A stretch of 39,911 bases of DNA, taken from the NCBI RefSeq assembly GCF_937871865.1, contig NZ_CALMPD010000271.1:1-39911 (forward strand), in the 5' to 3' direction. Within the stretch, counting starts at the first letter, position 1, and every line of letters begins with the position of its first letter. A program made the translations under genes and the position numbers. This stretch comes from an uncultured Legionella sp. Lineage in GTDB: Bacteria > Pseudomonadota > Gammaproteobacteria > Legionellales > Legionellaceae. The notes under the pieces were generated by a model, which saw only the letters and a list, made by a program, of their open reading frames with translations, made no database searches and was not told the origin of the DNA. Shown in pieces: positions 7,411 to 15,420 of the stretch.

Positions 7411-8679
7411 ATGAGAGGAGCGATTGTACTAGGGGAAAAGTCTCAAGGCTTAATTAAAGAGCTTTTAGATACCGATTTTTCACTTTTTAGTACTTTGGAA
7501 AATATGCCTAGGTTAGAAGATACAACAGATCTAATGGAGTGGTTAACCTGGGACATTATTATTTCTGATGCCTTACCCCCAAAGCATAAAGAAAAAATCG
7601 AATTCATCCTCGCATCGTTGCATGCTGAATTATTAAGAGATTTGCTAATATCCATGCAGGGCATCAAGTTACTTGATAATAAAATAATAGAAGAAGATCC
7701 TCCATTTAGTAACCAAGCTGAGTTTATTCTTCTTGCAATTGCCGGGACTTTATTAGCCGCCTGTGAAGGATTTGACAGTATTGCATCTTTAATGTCGGTC
7801 TTATCATTTCCTGCTTTGTCTATTCTTGCTGCAGGCGTTGCTTTTGCTGCATTATCTATATTTGTGTTTTATGGATTTGATTTGGTTCAGGTGTCGCAGA
7901 ATTTAGGCATCAAATTAAAAGAGTCTCCCAAATTACTTGATGTTTATTTGTTGCAGATGGCAGAACTTAAAGCAATTAGACGTACCATGGAATCTGCTAA
8001 TCTTGTAACACTCTCTGTAGAGGATTTAGAGCAGTACTTATTTACTCTCGCCATACTGCAAAAGCGTTTAAAGGCTCTTTGCCTTTCCAGTGAGCAGTTT
8101 GATCTGGCGTTAAACAGCGGGGATATGGAAGTCACTGAAACCATTGTATCATGGATGGCTGGCCTGCTGTTTTTTGGTAGTGGTTTTTTTGCTGGCCAAT
8201 CTGTTGCTCTCTTTTTTTTCGAGCTTTGTATGGCAACAGTCGCTCCAACATTCTTGCCTGTCGTACTGTTTAGTTTAGGTATAGGGGTAGCGGCTTTTTG
8301 TATTTATTGGAATGTTGAGCGCATTGGTATTAAAGCCTTGATAGGCAGTTGGTTTGGTTTGGATGAAGAGAAAATAAAGACATTATGCGATCCGGAAAAA
8401 TTAGTTGGCGAAACGCTTAAACAGGATAATTTAATGGATCAGATCTTGAGCACCAAGGCAGTGCTCCAGGAGCTGGCAGCATTACAACGCATGAATAAAA
8501 CTCATTCTGAACACACTGCAGTCAATCAACCTGTTGAGTCTGTAGAATCAGTTGCTCCAAGGAATTCAACGATTCGAACCAGTAATAATATCTATTCTTT
8601 TCATTTGCATCCTAATGCCCAGGGGAGCAATCATTCTGATCTTGATTATGATGATGTATCTGGTTATAGCTACAGTTAG
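7411..8679 (+). CDS. Unknown membrane protein with two hydrophobic hairpins (candidate effector)
   Basis: I do not recognise this family. From the ATG at 7411 the product has 422 residues; the start is chosen because AGGGGGAGG immediately precedes it. In-frame TTG 7357 and ATGs 7387 and 7393 lack a ribosome site. A soluble helical region of about 100 residues is followed by two long hydrophobic segments (about 104-155). A charged helical region follows (to about 240), then a second pair of hydrophobic segments (about 245-300), then an amphipathic region and a polar tail ending in Asp, Tyr and Ser. The two halves look like a repeated hairpin-plus-helix unit. There is no cleavable signal. In L. 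pneumophila the gene at this place between hda and aroE is, from memory, the Dot/Icm substrate Lem29, so an effector role is plausible but unverified. It converges on and overlaps the next gene by 68 bases. Confidence 0.75.
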   Translation: MRGAIVLGEKSQGLIKELLDTDFSLFSTLENMPRLEDTTDLMEWLTWDIIISDALPPKHKEKIEFILASLHAELLRDLLISMQGIKLLDNKIIEEDPPFSNQAEFILLAIAGTLLAACEGFDSIASLMSVLSFPALSILAAGVAFAALSIFVFYGFDLVQVSQNLGIKLKESPKLLDVYLLQMAELKAIRRTMESANLVTLSVEDLEQYLFTLAILQKRLKALCLSSEQFDLALNSGDMEVTETIVSWMAGLLFFGSGFFAGQSVALFFFELCMATVAPTFLPVVLFSLGIGVAAFCIYWNVERIGIKALIGSWFGLDEEKIKTLCDPEKLVGETLKQDNLMDQILSTKAVLQELAALQRMNKTHSEHTAVNQPVESVESVAPRNSTIRTSNNIYSFHLHPNAQGSNHSDLDYDDVSGYSYS

Positions 8680-9394
8680 AATCATTATGATGCAAGCCAT
8701 AATTGATATTGGCCAAATGGAGCGGCATGTAAATTAACAGTGAATTTCCCTGTAAATAATCAGGATTTGTTGTTAAATAAAATTCATCCAACTCGCAGTG
8801 TTCATCCAGCTTTAATGTATATTGGCTGCGCAGTTGAACCAGCGGCGAATTCACTACCATGGGGTGATTGTTAGTTGAGATCCATCCATATTGTTTCTTG
8901 AATGAATTGACTATACTTATAATTTGATCAGGAACTCGTTGTTCAGGTTTGGGATAAATAGAATCATTCAATTGATATATAAATTTGTAAGCTAGTGGAT
9001 TATTGGCAAAGGCCAAATAGCTCAATTCTTCTTGAGGATTCGCTAATTTTTCTTTTATTGCCAATGTAAGGCCAGCAGACTCAATAGTCGGTGCTACTTT
9101 AAAATGAGGATTGAGATAAATATAGGCAGAATATACGGTGATCTGTTTTTTACCAAGCATAACGGTTTGCCGATAAGTGCGAGAAAATCCGGCAATTTCA
9201 TTATTCATCCCATATTGAATGCTTAATTCTCCACTTAATCTCGGTTGAATAATTAAGTGTGTAAATTCATTTTGATCCGCCAGATGATACGAATTGGCAA
9301 GAAAATGGTATAAATTATTTATTATTTGTTGAGGAATTTGTTGTTTTTTTTCAATCAAATAAGAGTCAATAGCGACAATATTTTGTGATTTCAT
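8612..9394 (-). CDS. Unknown soluble protein with GNAT-like outline
   Basis: A 260-residue protein with no family I can name. The ATG at 9394 has GGAG seven bases upstream and a good promoter further up. Residues about 20-35 form a helix, 50-80 look like beta strands, and 85-110 is a long strand ending in YIYLNPHFKV. A loop then leads to the helix TIESAGLTLAIKEKL, a strand YLAFAN and the helix start NPLAYKF. This order (strand, cofactor loop, helix, strand, N-x-x-A-Y) is like the acetyl-CoA half of GNAT acyltransferases, but the usual R/QxxGxG/A loop is not clear, so this is only a hint. About 120 residues follow, and the last 20 are rich in His, Asn, Asp and Gln where the frame runs antisense to the neighbouring membrane-protein gene. 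No signal peptide or membrane segment is seen. Confidence 0.7.
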   Translation of the reverse strand: MKSQNIVAIDSYLIEKKQQIPQQIINNLYHFLANSYHLADQNEFTHLIIQPRLSGELSIQYGMNNEIAGFSRTYRQTVMLGKKQITVYSAYIYLNPHFKVAPTIESAGLTLAIKEKLANPQEELSYLAFANNPLAYKFIYQLNDSIYPKPEQRVPDQIISIVNSFKKQYGWISTNNHPMVVNSPLVQLRSQYTLKLDEHCELDEFYLTTNPDYLQGNSLLIYMPLHLANINYGLHHNDSNCSYNQIHHHNQDQNDCSPGH

Positions 9395-9484
9395 CGTTCT
9401 ACTCCGTTGAACATTCCGCTCTAAGGTTGCTGCGTGAATTTATCCATAATGTATGTATAAGTAAACGGGGAATAAAAATTAATC

Positions 9485-9523
9485 AACTAATTTTAGTTAT
9501 AGACTGAATTCTATTCTTGTCAA
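9485..9523 (-). promoter_or_regulatory. Promoter of the GNAT-like gene with overlapping palindrome
   Basis: On the minus strand a consensus TTGACA (9518-9523) and TATAAC (9496-9501) are spaced by 16 bases, with a leader of about 95 bases before the ATG at 9394. A perfect 6-bp palindrome with a 2-base centre (AACTAA-TT-TTAGTT, 9485-9498) covers the end of the -10 box and the start site, a classic place for a repressor operator. Confidence 0.55.
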
Positions 9524-9584
9524 ACCAGGCAATTCTTGATTGATACAACATGATTTTTAAATGAGTTTATCAGGTGGTGGTAAA

Positions 9585-10277
9585 TTAAATCTTTAATGTG
9601 TCTTTTACGAAAGGAATCGTAATTTTACGATGGGCCGCCAATGAGGCATCATCTAAACGATTAAGCAATTGGTGTAGATCGTGCATGTTGCGGGAACATC
9701 GGTTTAGTAGAAACTGTCCCACACTTTCTGGCAAATCAAATCCTCGTTTCAGGGCGTGTAATTTCAATGTGTTGATTTTTTCCTCGTCACTGAGTTCATT
9801 TAACTGAATAACCAGACCCCAGGCTAGTCTTGAACGCAAATCGGCAAGATTAATCGTACTTTGCGAGGGGGGGTGGTTTCCCGAAATAATTAACAGGCCT
9901 TGTTCCATGTCTTTGATTCTATTGTACAGATGAAATAATGCTTCCTCCCAGTCGGCATCTTGCGCAATGGTATTTATATCATCAATACAGACTAATGTTT
10001 GTTCTTCCAGACCCTCAAGCGTTTGAGGGCCCCAGTCTTTAAGCAGAGCCAGGGGAAGATAAATTGCTGATTGCTTTGAATTAATGGCTTGACAGCAACC
10101 TTGCAAAATATGAGATTTTCCACAGCCAGGAGGCCCCCAAAGATAAAGCAATCTATCTTCTTTCAGGGTTAGCATGCGCTCCAACTGCTGTTGCAGAAGC
10201 CCGTTATTATTCCAGTTAAAGTCAGCAAGCGTTGCTTCATCACTTAATTTTATGGCTAAAGCTAATTGCTTGTTCAT
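9585..10277 (-). CDS. hda: DnaA-related replication regulator Hda
   Basis: Hda is an AAA+ protein that, bound to the DNA-loaded beta clamp, promotes hydrolysis of DnaA-bound ATP after initiation and so prevents re-replication. The 230 residues match the family length. The extreme N-terminus QLALAI (4-9) is the expected clamp-binding motif. Walker A is GPPGCGKSH (48-56) and Walker B is LVCIDDI (95-101). The C-terminal lid helices end without the DNA-binding domain of DnaA, which separates Hda from DnaA itself. The start codon overlaps the stop of the upstream pgsA-like gene as ATGA, so the two are translationally coupled. The pairing of hda with a CDP-alcohol transferase is, from memory, typical of Legionella. 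Confidence 0.9.
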   Translation of the reverse strand: MNKQLALAIKLSDEATLADFNWNNNGLLQQQLERMLTLKEDRLLYLWGPPGCGKSHILQGCCQAINSKQSAIYLPLALLKDWGPQTLEGLEEQTLVCIDDINTIAQDADWEEALFHLYNRIKDMEQGLLIISGNHPPSQSTINLADLRSRLAWGLVIQLNELSDEEKINTLKLHALKRGFDLPESVGQFLLNRCSRNMHDLHQLLNRLDDASLAAHRKITIPFVKDTLKI

Positions 10278-10834
10278 TTTAATAAATCTTTTTTGGGCCA
10301 GGCCTTATTACTCCAGGTCCAGACATAATCAATATAAGTAATAGTAGTCGTAAATGCGGTTAAATAAATTACTGCCTCAACGCAATAAGGAGGAAATTTA
10401 AAATAGGCTAATTCAAACAAGCATAAAGTGACCAGAAACAGTTGAAAGGTCGTATTAAATTTACTGAGTAAGGTGGGTTCAAAAGCCGGTTTACGTTGTA
10501 TAAACCAATACCAGGCAATGACGCCAATAGATATGGACGCATCTCTAAGAAATACCAGAATAACTAACCACCAAGGTAACGAACCTATAAGTGCCAGAGA
10601 GATAAAGCTTGAGGCAACTAATAATTTATCAGCCATAGGATCAACAAATGAGCCAAAGAAACTTTGCCAATGAAAATGTCGGGCTAGCCAGCCATCCAGT
10701 CCATCAGTAATTCCCGCTAGGATAAAAGTATAAAAAGCATTAACGTATTCATGATGATATAAATACATTAAAAATGGGACTATTAATCCTAGCCGAAACA
10801 ATGTTAAGGCATTAGGTATATGTTTTAGTATCAT
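10274..10834 (-). CDS. pgsA: CDP-alcohol phosphatidyltransferase, probably phosphatidylglycerophosphate synthase
   Basis: An integral inner-membrane enzyme of 186 residues that transfers a phosphatidyl group from CDP-diacylglycerol to an alcohol, most likely glycerol 3-phosphate on the route to phosphatidylglycerol and cardiolipin. The complete family motif is present: D44-x2-D47-G48-x2-A51-R52-x8-G61-x3-D65-x3-D69. The N-terminal PNALTLFRL is the usual PgsA opening, and about five or six hydrophobic segments follow. The exact alcohol acceptor cannot be fixed by motif alone; related enzymes make cardiolipin or phosphatidylinositol phosphate. It is the first gene of a two-gene unit with hda, overlapping by four bases. 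The 244-base gap upstream (10835-11078) holds no gene; it contains a 6-bp inverted repeat (11002-11007 with 11030-11035). Confidence 0.85.
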   Translation of the reverse strand: MILKHIPNALTLFRLGLIVPFLMYLYHHEYVNAFYTFILAGITDGLDGWLARHFHWQSFFGSFVDPMADKLLVASSFISLALIGSLPWWLVILVFLRDASISIGVIAWYWFIQRKPAFEPTLLSKFNTTFQLFLVTLCLFELAYFKFPPYCVEAVIYLTAFTTTITYIDYVWTWSNKAWPKKDLLK

Positions 10835-11078
10835 GTGTCATACGATAATTAATTTACTCTCATTGTGATTCGCATGTTAAGAGTATGTATTGCGCCTCAT
10901 GTGCATCTGCATGGTTGAATGTACAAGCGACAGTAGTACGAACTAGTTTATACAATACCGTTGACTCTGTCACGTGGTTGAGGAAGGTAAAACGTATATT
11001 GGCATTAACTTAATACCTTAATTGGGTGCTAATGCAACAATTGATTCCTTCCTTGCTAACCAGGGAATATTTGGTGTT

Positions 11079-12812
11079 TTAGTCGATTAAGGGGTTTTCC
11101 TCCTGTATATAAACGCTTTTGAAGGAGTTTGAACTTAATTTCATGGTGAATACACACTGATGTTGCCAGGTATCCTGAAATAATTGCTTTTTTTGCCAAC
11201 TAAGGGTTTGGGGATCGATATCTGTGGCGATTTCGGCCAGTACCTTGTTTAATGCGTGATGTACTTCGTTCCATAATAATGTCTCAGCGAGCTGGAATTC
11301 CGCAGTTAATGCATTGACCCAGCGTTTGATATTCTTCTGCAGAATATTTTTTATAAAAGAGGTACTTAGTTCATCTGGGGTTATTGTTTTTAATGACGTG
11401 CTCAGCGGCAACTCGGAATGTTCTTTCGTCGTAACGAAAAAACGATCATCAATCTTTATGTCAGTCAATTTTTTTAAAATCAGGCCTCTTGGGATGCTTT
11501 CTTCAAAAATAATCAGCATATTCTGTTCTAGTGTTTCTAACACTACCCCGTGCTTTAAAAAAAGGTGTAGTGAGCCCAACAAAATTTTATAACAATAAAA
11601 AGCAAAATAGGGTACGGGAGCCAAGCCACTTTCATTAATTATTTCGATAATTAATGGTTTATGGGTAATTGGTGAATTTGAGAATAAACTGGGCAATGGT
11701 ACGAGTTTCTGGTTTTTATTTATCAGGTTTATTGGATTTTGATAAAAACTTGCTGTCAGTTTCTTGTTACGGTGTTCTGAAATGTTATGGTCTTGTAAGC
11801 TAATACAGGCTAATTGATTCATGAGAAATAAGCTGTTTTCATAATGATTGGTACGAATCAATAACGAGTTTAGCCAGTTCATCAACTCAGGGGAGTGGTT
11901 ATTCAAGGTGGTGGAATTCGAATGGTGCATTTCGGGGGTATTGATTGATGTCGCTAAATGAATAAGCGCACGAGAATTATCTAAAGGAAACATCATATCC
12001 AGAGACATCGAGGGCATGAGGCTTTGATGATGAGGTAACAATATGAGTCGTTTTTTATCGATTAAGGACGCGTACACTGGTTGTATCTGATTACGCCATT
12101 GCCAGGGGTGTACGGGAATTGGGTAATAATTATCTGGGTCCAGATGATGGAGAACCAATCGTTCACGCCATAGAGTATATTCTTTAGGGAATTGTTCTGC
12201 AATTTGGTTGTGGAACCTATCGGGCTGTAGAGGAATAAAAGCATTTTCTTTACTTAACGCACACCAATGAATACTTATTTTAGCCTGAAATTCCGGGGAG
12301 TTCTGTAATACTTCTCGACGAGTGAATCCTTTTTTTGTGCGAAAAGTTGGCAGATAAGAGTCACCAATGCATCCCCATTGTTCAAGAAATAAGAGGGTTT
12401 GATAAGCAGTTTGGCTCTTATTCATCCAGGACCATAAACTACTGTGTGTTAGGGCTTCATTATGGATTTGGGTGTTCCAGCATTGTTTGTATGCCTGGGC
12501 CAGGGCATCATTGGCAATTGATTCATCGAGGTCATTGCGCATGTTTTGCCATTGAAAAAACTGGCTGGCAGGAAGGGCCTTTTTTAACCTTATCTGTAAT
12601 TGATCCAGCAAATCGTGAACATGATGGCTGGCAATGGGGGCATCGAGCAGTTGTTCTTTTAGGGCGGCTTGCTGCAATCGTTTTAATGCATCACGATGAG
12701 CCAGGGTGATGAAATAATCAATGCTGCTTTGAGGCAAGCCAATACCGATTTCGAAGAGCAGAAATCTTATTTGATGACTTAATTCATGGTAATTTCCATA
12801 CGCCAGGGCCAT
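11079..12812 (-). CDS. frgA: IucA/IucC-family siderophore synthetase (FrgA-like)
   Basis: A member of the NRPS-independent siderophore synthetase family, which joins carboxylic acids to amines with ATP; L. pneumophila FrgA is the iron- and Fur-repressed member needed for full intracellular growth. The ATG at 12812 (577 residues) is chosen because GGAG lies six bases upstream and family similarity begins there; the open frame reaches back to 12875 but that part overlaps the promoter. Seen motifs are PVHPWQW (H235) and the C-terminal LAPVPYFAFYCYK followed by HGVVLETLEQN. Two expected active-site signatures are altered: the usual S-x-R-T reads SMSLDM, and the usual E-x-H-x-Q-N reads ETLEQN, losing an Arg and a His. 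The gene is intact, so this looks like divergence rather than decay. It stands alone and is controlled by the Fur box described separately. Confidence 0.88.
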   Translation of the reverse strand: MALAYGNYHELSHQIRFLLFEIGIGLPQSSIDYFITLAHRDALKRLQQAALKEQLLDAPIASHHVHDLLDQLQIRLKKALPASQFFQWQNMRNDLDESIANDALAQAYKQCWNTQIHNEALTHSSLWSWMNKSQTAYQTLLFLEQWGCIGDSYLPTFRTKKGFTRREVLQNSPEFQAKISIHWCALSKENAFIPLQPDRFHNQIAEQFPKEYTLWRERLVLHHLDPDNYYPIPVHPWQWRNQIQPVYASLIDKKRLILLPHHQSLMPSMSLDMMFPLDNSRALIHLATSINTPEMHHSNSTTLNNHSPELMNWLNSLLIRTNHYENSLFLMNQLACISLQDHNISEHRNKKLTASFYQNPINLINKNQKLVPLPSLFSNSPITHKPLIIEIINESGLAPVPYFAFYCYKILLGSLHLFLKHGVVLETLEQNMLIIFEESIPRGLILKKLTDIKIDDRFFVTTKEHSELPLSTSLKTITPDELSTSFIKNILQKNIKRWVNALTAEFQLAETLLWNEVHHALNKVLAEIATDIDPQTLSWQKKQLFQDTWQHQCVFTMKLSSNSFKSVYIQEENPLID

Positions 12813-12845
12813 TTTTATCTCCAGATGCAATGATTCATTAACATT

Positions 12846-12875
12846 AATATAAATGATAATCATTCTCATTTGCAA
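12846..12875 (-). promoter_or_regulatory. frgA promoter with Fur box
   Basis: On the minus strand TTGCAA (12870-12875) and TATATT (12846-12851) are spaced by 18 bases. The spacer contains a Fur box: bases 12849-12867 match the 19-bp consensus at 15 of 19 positions by my count, including the core AATGATAATCATT. Iron-loaded Fur bound here would block RNA polymerase, as is known for frgA of L. pneumophila. Confidence 0.85.
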
Positions 12876-13071
12876 GTTCTATTATTGATGATTGATTGAA
12901 TGGAGCAATTGATAAAGACAGTTTCCTATAATAAAAAATTTACAGCATGAAGCAATTTATTGTCGCATTAATATTTTGGTGGCTTGGCCTGATATCTCTT
13001 AATTGATCGATGTTTGTAGATAAGGCTTTAGGTGTTACTATGCGCTGCTTTTTTAATCAAGAGTTTTATTC

Positions 13072-15048
13072 ATGATGTACAGGCCTGATATAGACGGATT
13101 AAGAGCCATCGCTATTTTGCTGGTCTTAATATACCATGGAGGCCTTTCTTTATTCCCCTCTGGATTTATTGGGGTCGATGTTTTTTTTGTCATTTCCGGT
13201 TTTTTAATCACTAAAATAATAAACGAGTCTTTAAATAATCAGCATTTCTCGTTTCTTGATTTTTATAATCGCAGATTATGGCGACTTCAACCGGTATTTG
13301 TTTGTCTGCTACTGGTTACTACAGTGTTTTCGCTATTATTATTTCTCCCTGATGATTTAATTCAATTTAGCCGAAGTGCGCGAAAAACTTCTTTATTTGT
13401 TTCTAATTTATTTTTTAACAAAACGACCACTGGATATTTTGCTCCAGAAACACAATTGCTTCCTTTACTGCATACCTGGTCGCTCTCGATTGAATGGCAG
13501 TGTTATTTGCTTTTGCCTCTTGTTATGTTCTGTTTGCATCGTTTATTTAGCAAGCGTAATGTATTGCTTGCTGTAGGGATACTTACTCTGTTCAGTTTTA
13601 TAATGAGCTTACATAGTTCAAATGAACTGCCGATACACACTTATTATCAGTTTTCCAGTCGATTGTTTGAGTTTTTAATTGGTGGGTGTATCGCCTTAAT
13701 CCCAGTGAATAAACCTGTCTTGCATCCCTATGTTGCCACGGTGGCAGGAGCTGCCTCTTTGATAGCCATTATATACATTGGCAGTCTTAAGCATTTGTTA
13801 CCAGGATACCCTGATTGGTATGCATTAACGGTTTGTATGGCAACAGGAATTTTGATTGCCCTGGGTTCATTTTACCCGCGCCATTTTTTGGTCCGGTGGC
13901 TTTCTTTTAAGCCATTGGTTGGGATAGGTATTTTATCTTATTCACTGTATATATGGCATTGGGCTGTATTTTCATTTTTAAGATATCAGAATAGTACGGA
14001 GACAACTGGGCTCTTGTTGCTGGCCTATGGGATAACTGCTGTTTTAGGATACTTCTCCTGGAGATATATTGAAACACCTGCCAGACGATATAAAAACGTC
14101 CAATTCCGTTATACCTTAGTCATTTTATTGGTGTTGCCTTTTGTTCTGACTCATTTGAGCTCTGCTGTTTTCAAATTTTATTCTGGATTTCCGCAGCGCT
14201 TTGAACCGGAATTAACCCGTGTTTATCAGCAATTAAACCAATATGAAAATCAGCAAAGGCCCTTGTGTATTGGTAATAACAAGGCGGATTCATCTGATTT
14301 ATGTACGCTTGGAGCAACGGAGTCACCCGCTAAAAGCGGTTTTATGATAGGAGATTCTTTTTCTAATCATTATTGGGGGTTCATGGATATTCTTGGCAAA
14401 TCGGCTGGGGTTTCAATACAGATGGAAGGCACTTCATTCTGTCTCACTTTACCAGGACTCTACCTGTATGACTGGTGGTATTTTAAAGATAAAACTTATC
14501 AGGAATGCTATAGACAGACACAAAAATATTTTAGCAAGATTCAACAGAATCGCTATGATTACGTCATTATTGGGCAGATTTGGGGGGATTATTTAACCGA
14601 CAGCATTATTAATTCTATCGGTGATGAGCGTTCTGTATCTTTAGCCAAATATCGATTCCGGGAGGCTTTAGAGCGCGCACTAAAAATAATAACCGAAAGT
14701 GGGGCCAATCCTGTTCTGATTAAATCTACGGCGTTAACAAAGCATAATGCACGGGAATGTGTGTTCAAACACTTTAAATTACACCAGTCTTATGTAGCTG
14801 ATGAATGTAATTTCAGGTTACAACTATCAGAACAAGAACATTGGATCTATTCTTTATTTGAGGAACTGGCATTAAAATATCCGCAATTAATTGTCATTGA
14901 TCCTACGCTTGTCCAATGTCCTGAACAATTGTGCAACGTTGAGTTTAACGGGGTGCCTATATATCGTGATGCGGTGCATATTACTGATTTTGCATCGTAC
15001 CAATTAGGCACTCTTTATTTGCAGCAATTTGGTAATCCACTTACTTAG
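13072..15048 (+). CDS. OafA-type acyltransferase with SGNH domain
   Basis: A 658-residue inner-membrane protein that probably O-acetylates a surface polysaccharide or other cell-envelope glycan. The N-terminal acyltransferase-3 domain (about 1-370) opens with YRPDIDGLRAIAI and GVDVFFVISGFLIT, has about ten hydrophobic segments, and contains WSLSIEWQCYLLLP, the family's conserved stretch. The C-terminal periplasmic SGNH hydrolase-like domain has GDSFSNHYW with the Ser nucleophile at residue 429 and D633-x2-H636. The architecture equals OafA/YrhL-type O-acetyltransferases. Either of two adjacent ATGs could be the start, and the ribosome site is weak. The acceptor (O-antigen, peptidoglycan or other) cannot be told from the sequence, and no polysaccharide genes are nearby. 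Its stop overlaps the tail of convergent yhbY by eight bases. Confidence 0.9.
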   Translation: MMYRPDIDGLRAIAILLVLIYHGGLSLFPSGFIGVDVFFVISGFLITKIINESLNNQHFSFLDFYNRRLWRLQPVFVCLLLVTTVFSLLLFLPDDLIQFSRSARKTSLFVSNLFFNKTTTGYFAPETQLLPLLHTWSLSIEWQCYLLLPLVMFCLHRLFSKRNVLLAVGILTLFSFIMSLHSSNELPIHTYYQFSSRLFEFLIGGCIALIPVNKPVLHPYVATVAGAASLIAIIYIGSLKHLLPGYPDWYALTVCMATGILIALGSFYPRHFLVRWLSFKPLVGIGILSYSLYIWHWAVFSFLRYQNSTETTGLLLLAYGITAVLGYFSWRYIETPARRYKNVQFRYTLVILLVLPFVLTHLSSAVFKFYSGFPQRFEPELTRVYQQLNQYENQQRPLCIGNNKADSSDLCTLGATESPAKSGFMIGDSFSNHYWGFMDILGKSAGVSIQMEGTSFCLTLPGLYLYDWWYFKDKTYQECYRQTQKYFSKIQQNRYDYVIIGQIWGDYLTDSIINSIGDERSVSLAKYRFREALERALKIITESGANPVLIKSTALTKHNARECVFKHFKLHQSYVADECNFRLQLSEQEHWIYSLFEELALKYPQLIVIDPTLVQCPEQLCNVEFNGVPIYRDAVHITDFASYQLGTLYLQQFGNPLT

Positions 15049-15325
15049 CTTGCTTATTTTTCTCAATATTTTTACGATATAGAATTACCGTATTGCCAAT
15101 CATTTGTACTAATTCAGCCTGTAATTGCTGACATAATTCATTGGCCATTTCTATCCGGTCTTCTCTTTCTGCACCATTAATTTTTACTTTAATTAATTCA
15201 TGAGAGAGTAATGCAATATTGGTTTCTGCTATAACCGCTTCCGTTAAGCCTTTTGCTCCTAATAGTATTACTGGTTTTAAATGATGGGCTAATGCCTTAA
15301 GCGATTGTTTGAACGAAGTATCCAC
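15041..15325 (-). CDS. yhbY: YhbY-type RNA-binding protein (CRM domain)
   Basis: A 94-residue single CRM-domain protein that binds pre-50S ribosomal particles in bacteria. The GxxG loop is GAKG, followed by the usual helix with EAVIAETNIAL and the strand LIKVKI; length is normal for the family (about 95). The start is GTG, supported by AGGA eight bases upstream on the minus strand. It diverges from rlmE with a gap of 95 bases, the same arrangement as in E. coli, and both genes act on the large ribosomal subunit. Confidence 0.92.
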   Translation of the reverse strand: MDTSFKQSLKALAHHLKPVILLGAKGLTEAVIAETNIALLSHELIKVKINGAEREDRIEMANELCQQLQAELVQMIGNTVILYRKNIEKNKQAK

Positions 15326-15358
15326 TGTGATGATCCTAATCGATAAAATGGCAAATTA

Positions 15359-15387
15359 TTGCACGTTTTGCTGGGAAAAGGTAGTAA
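15359..15387 (+). promoter_or_regulatory. Predicted promoter for rlmE
   Basis: TTGCAC (15359-15364) and TAGTAA (15382-15387) are spaced by 17 bases in the short divergent gap, giving a leader of about 25-30 bases. It may also feed ftsH and the genes beyond it. Confidence 0.4.
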
Positions 15388-15420
15388 AATTCAGTATCAT
15401 AGGAAAATTCAATATTATTT

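Noticed and set aside
12813..12875. N-terminal extension of the FrgA-like protein
   Set aside because: The extra codons lie in the promoter and Fur box, and the ATG at 12812 has a good ribosome site.
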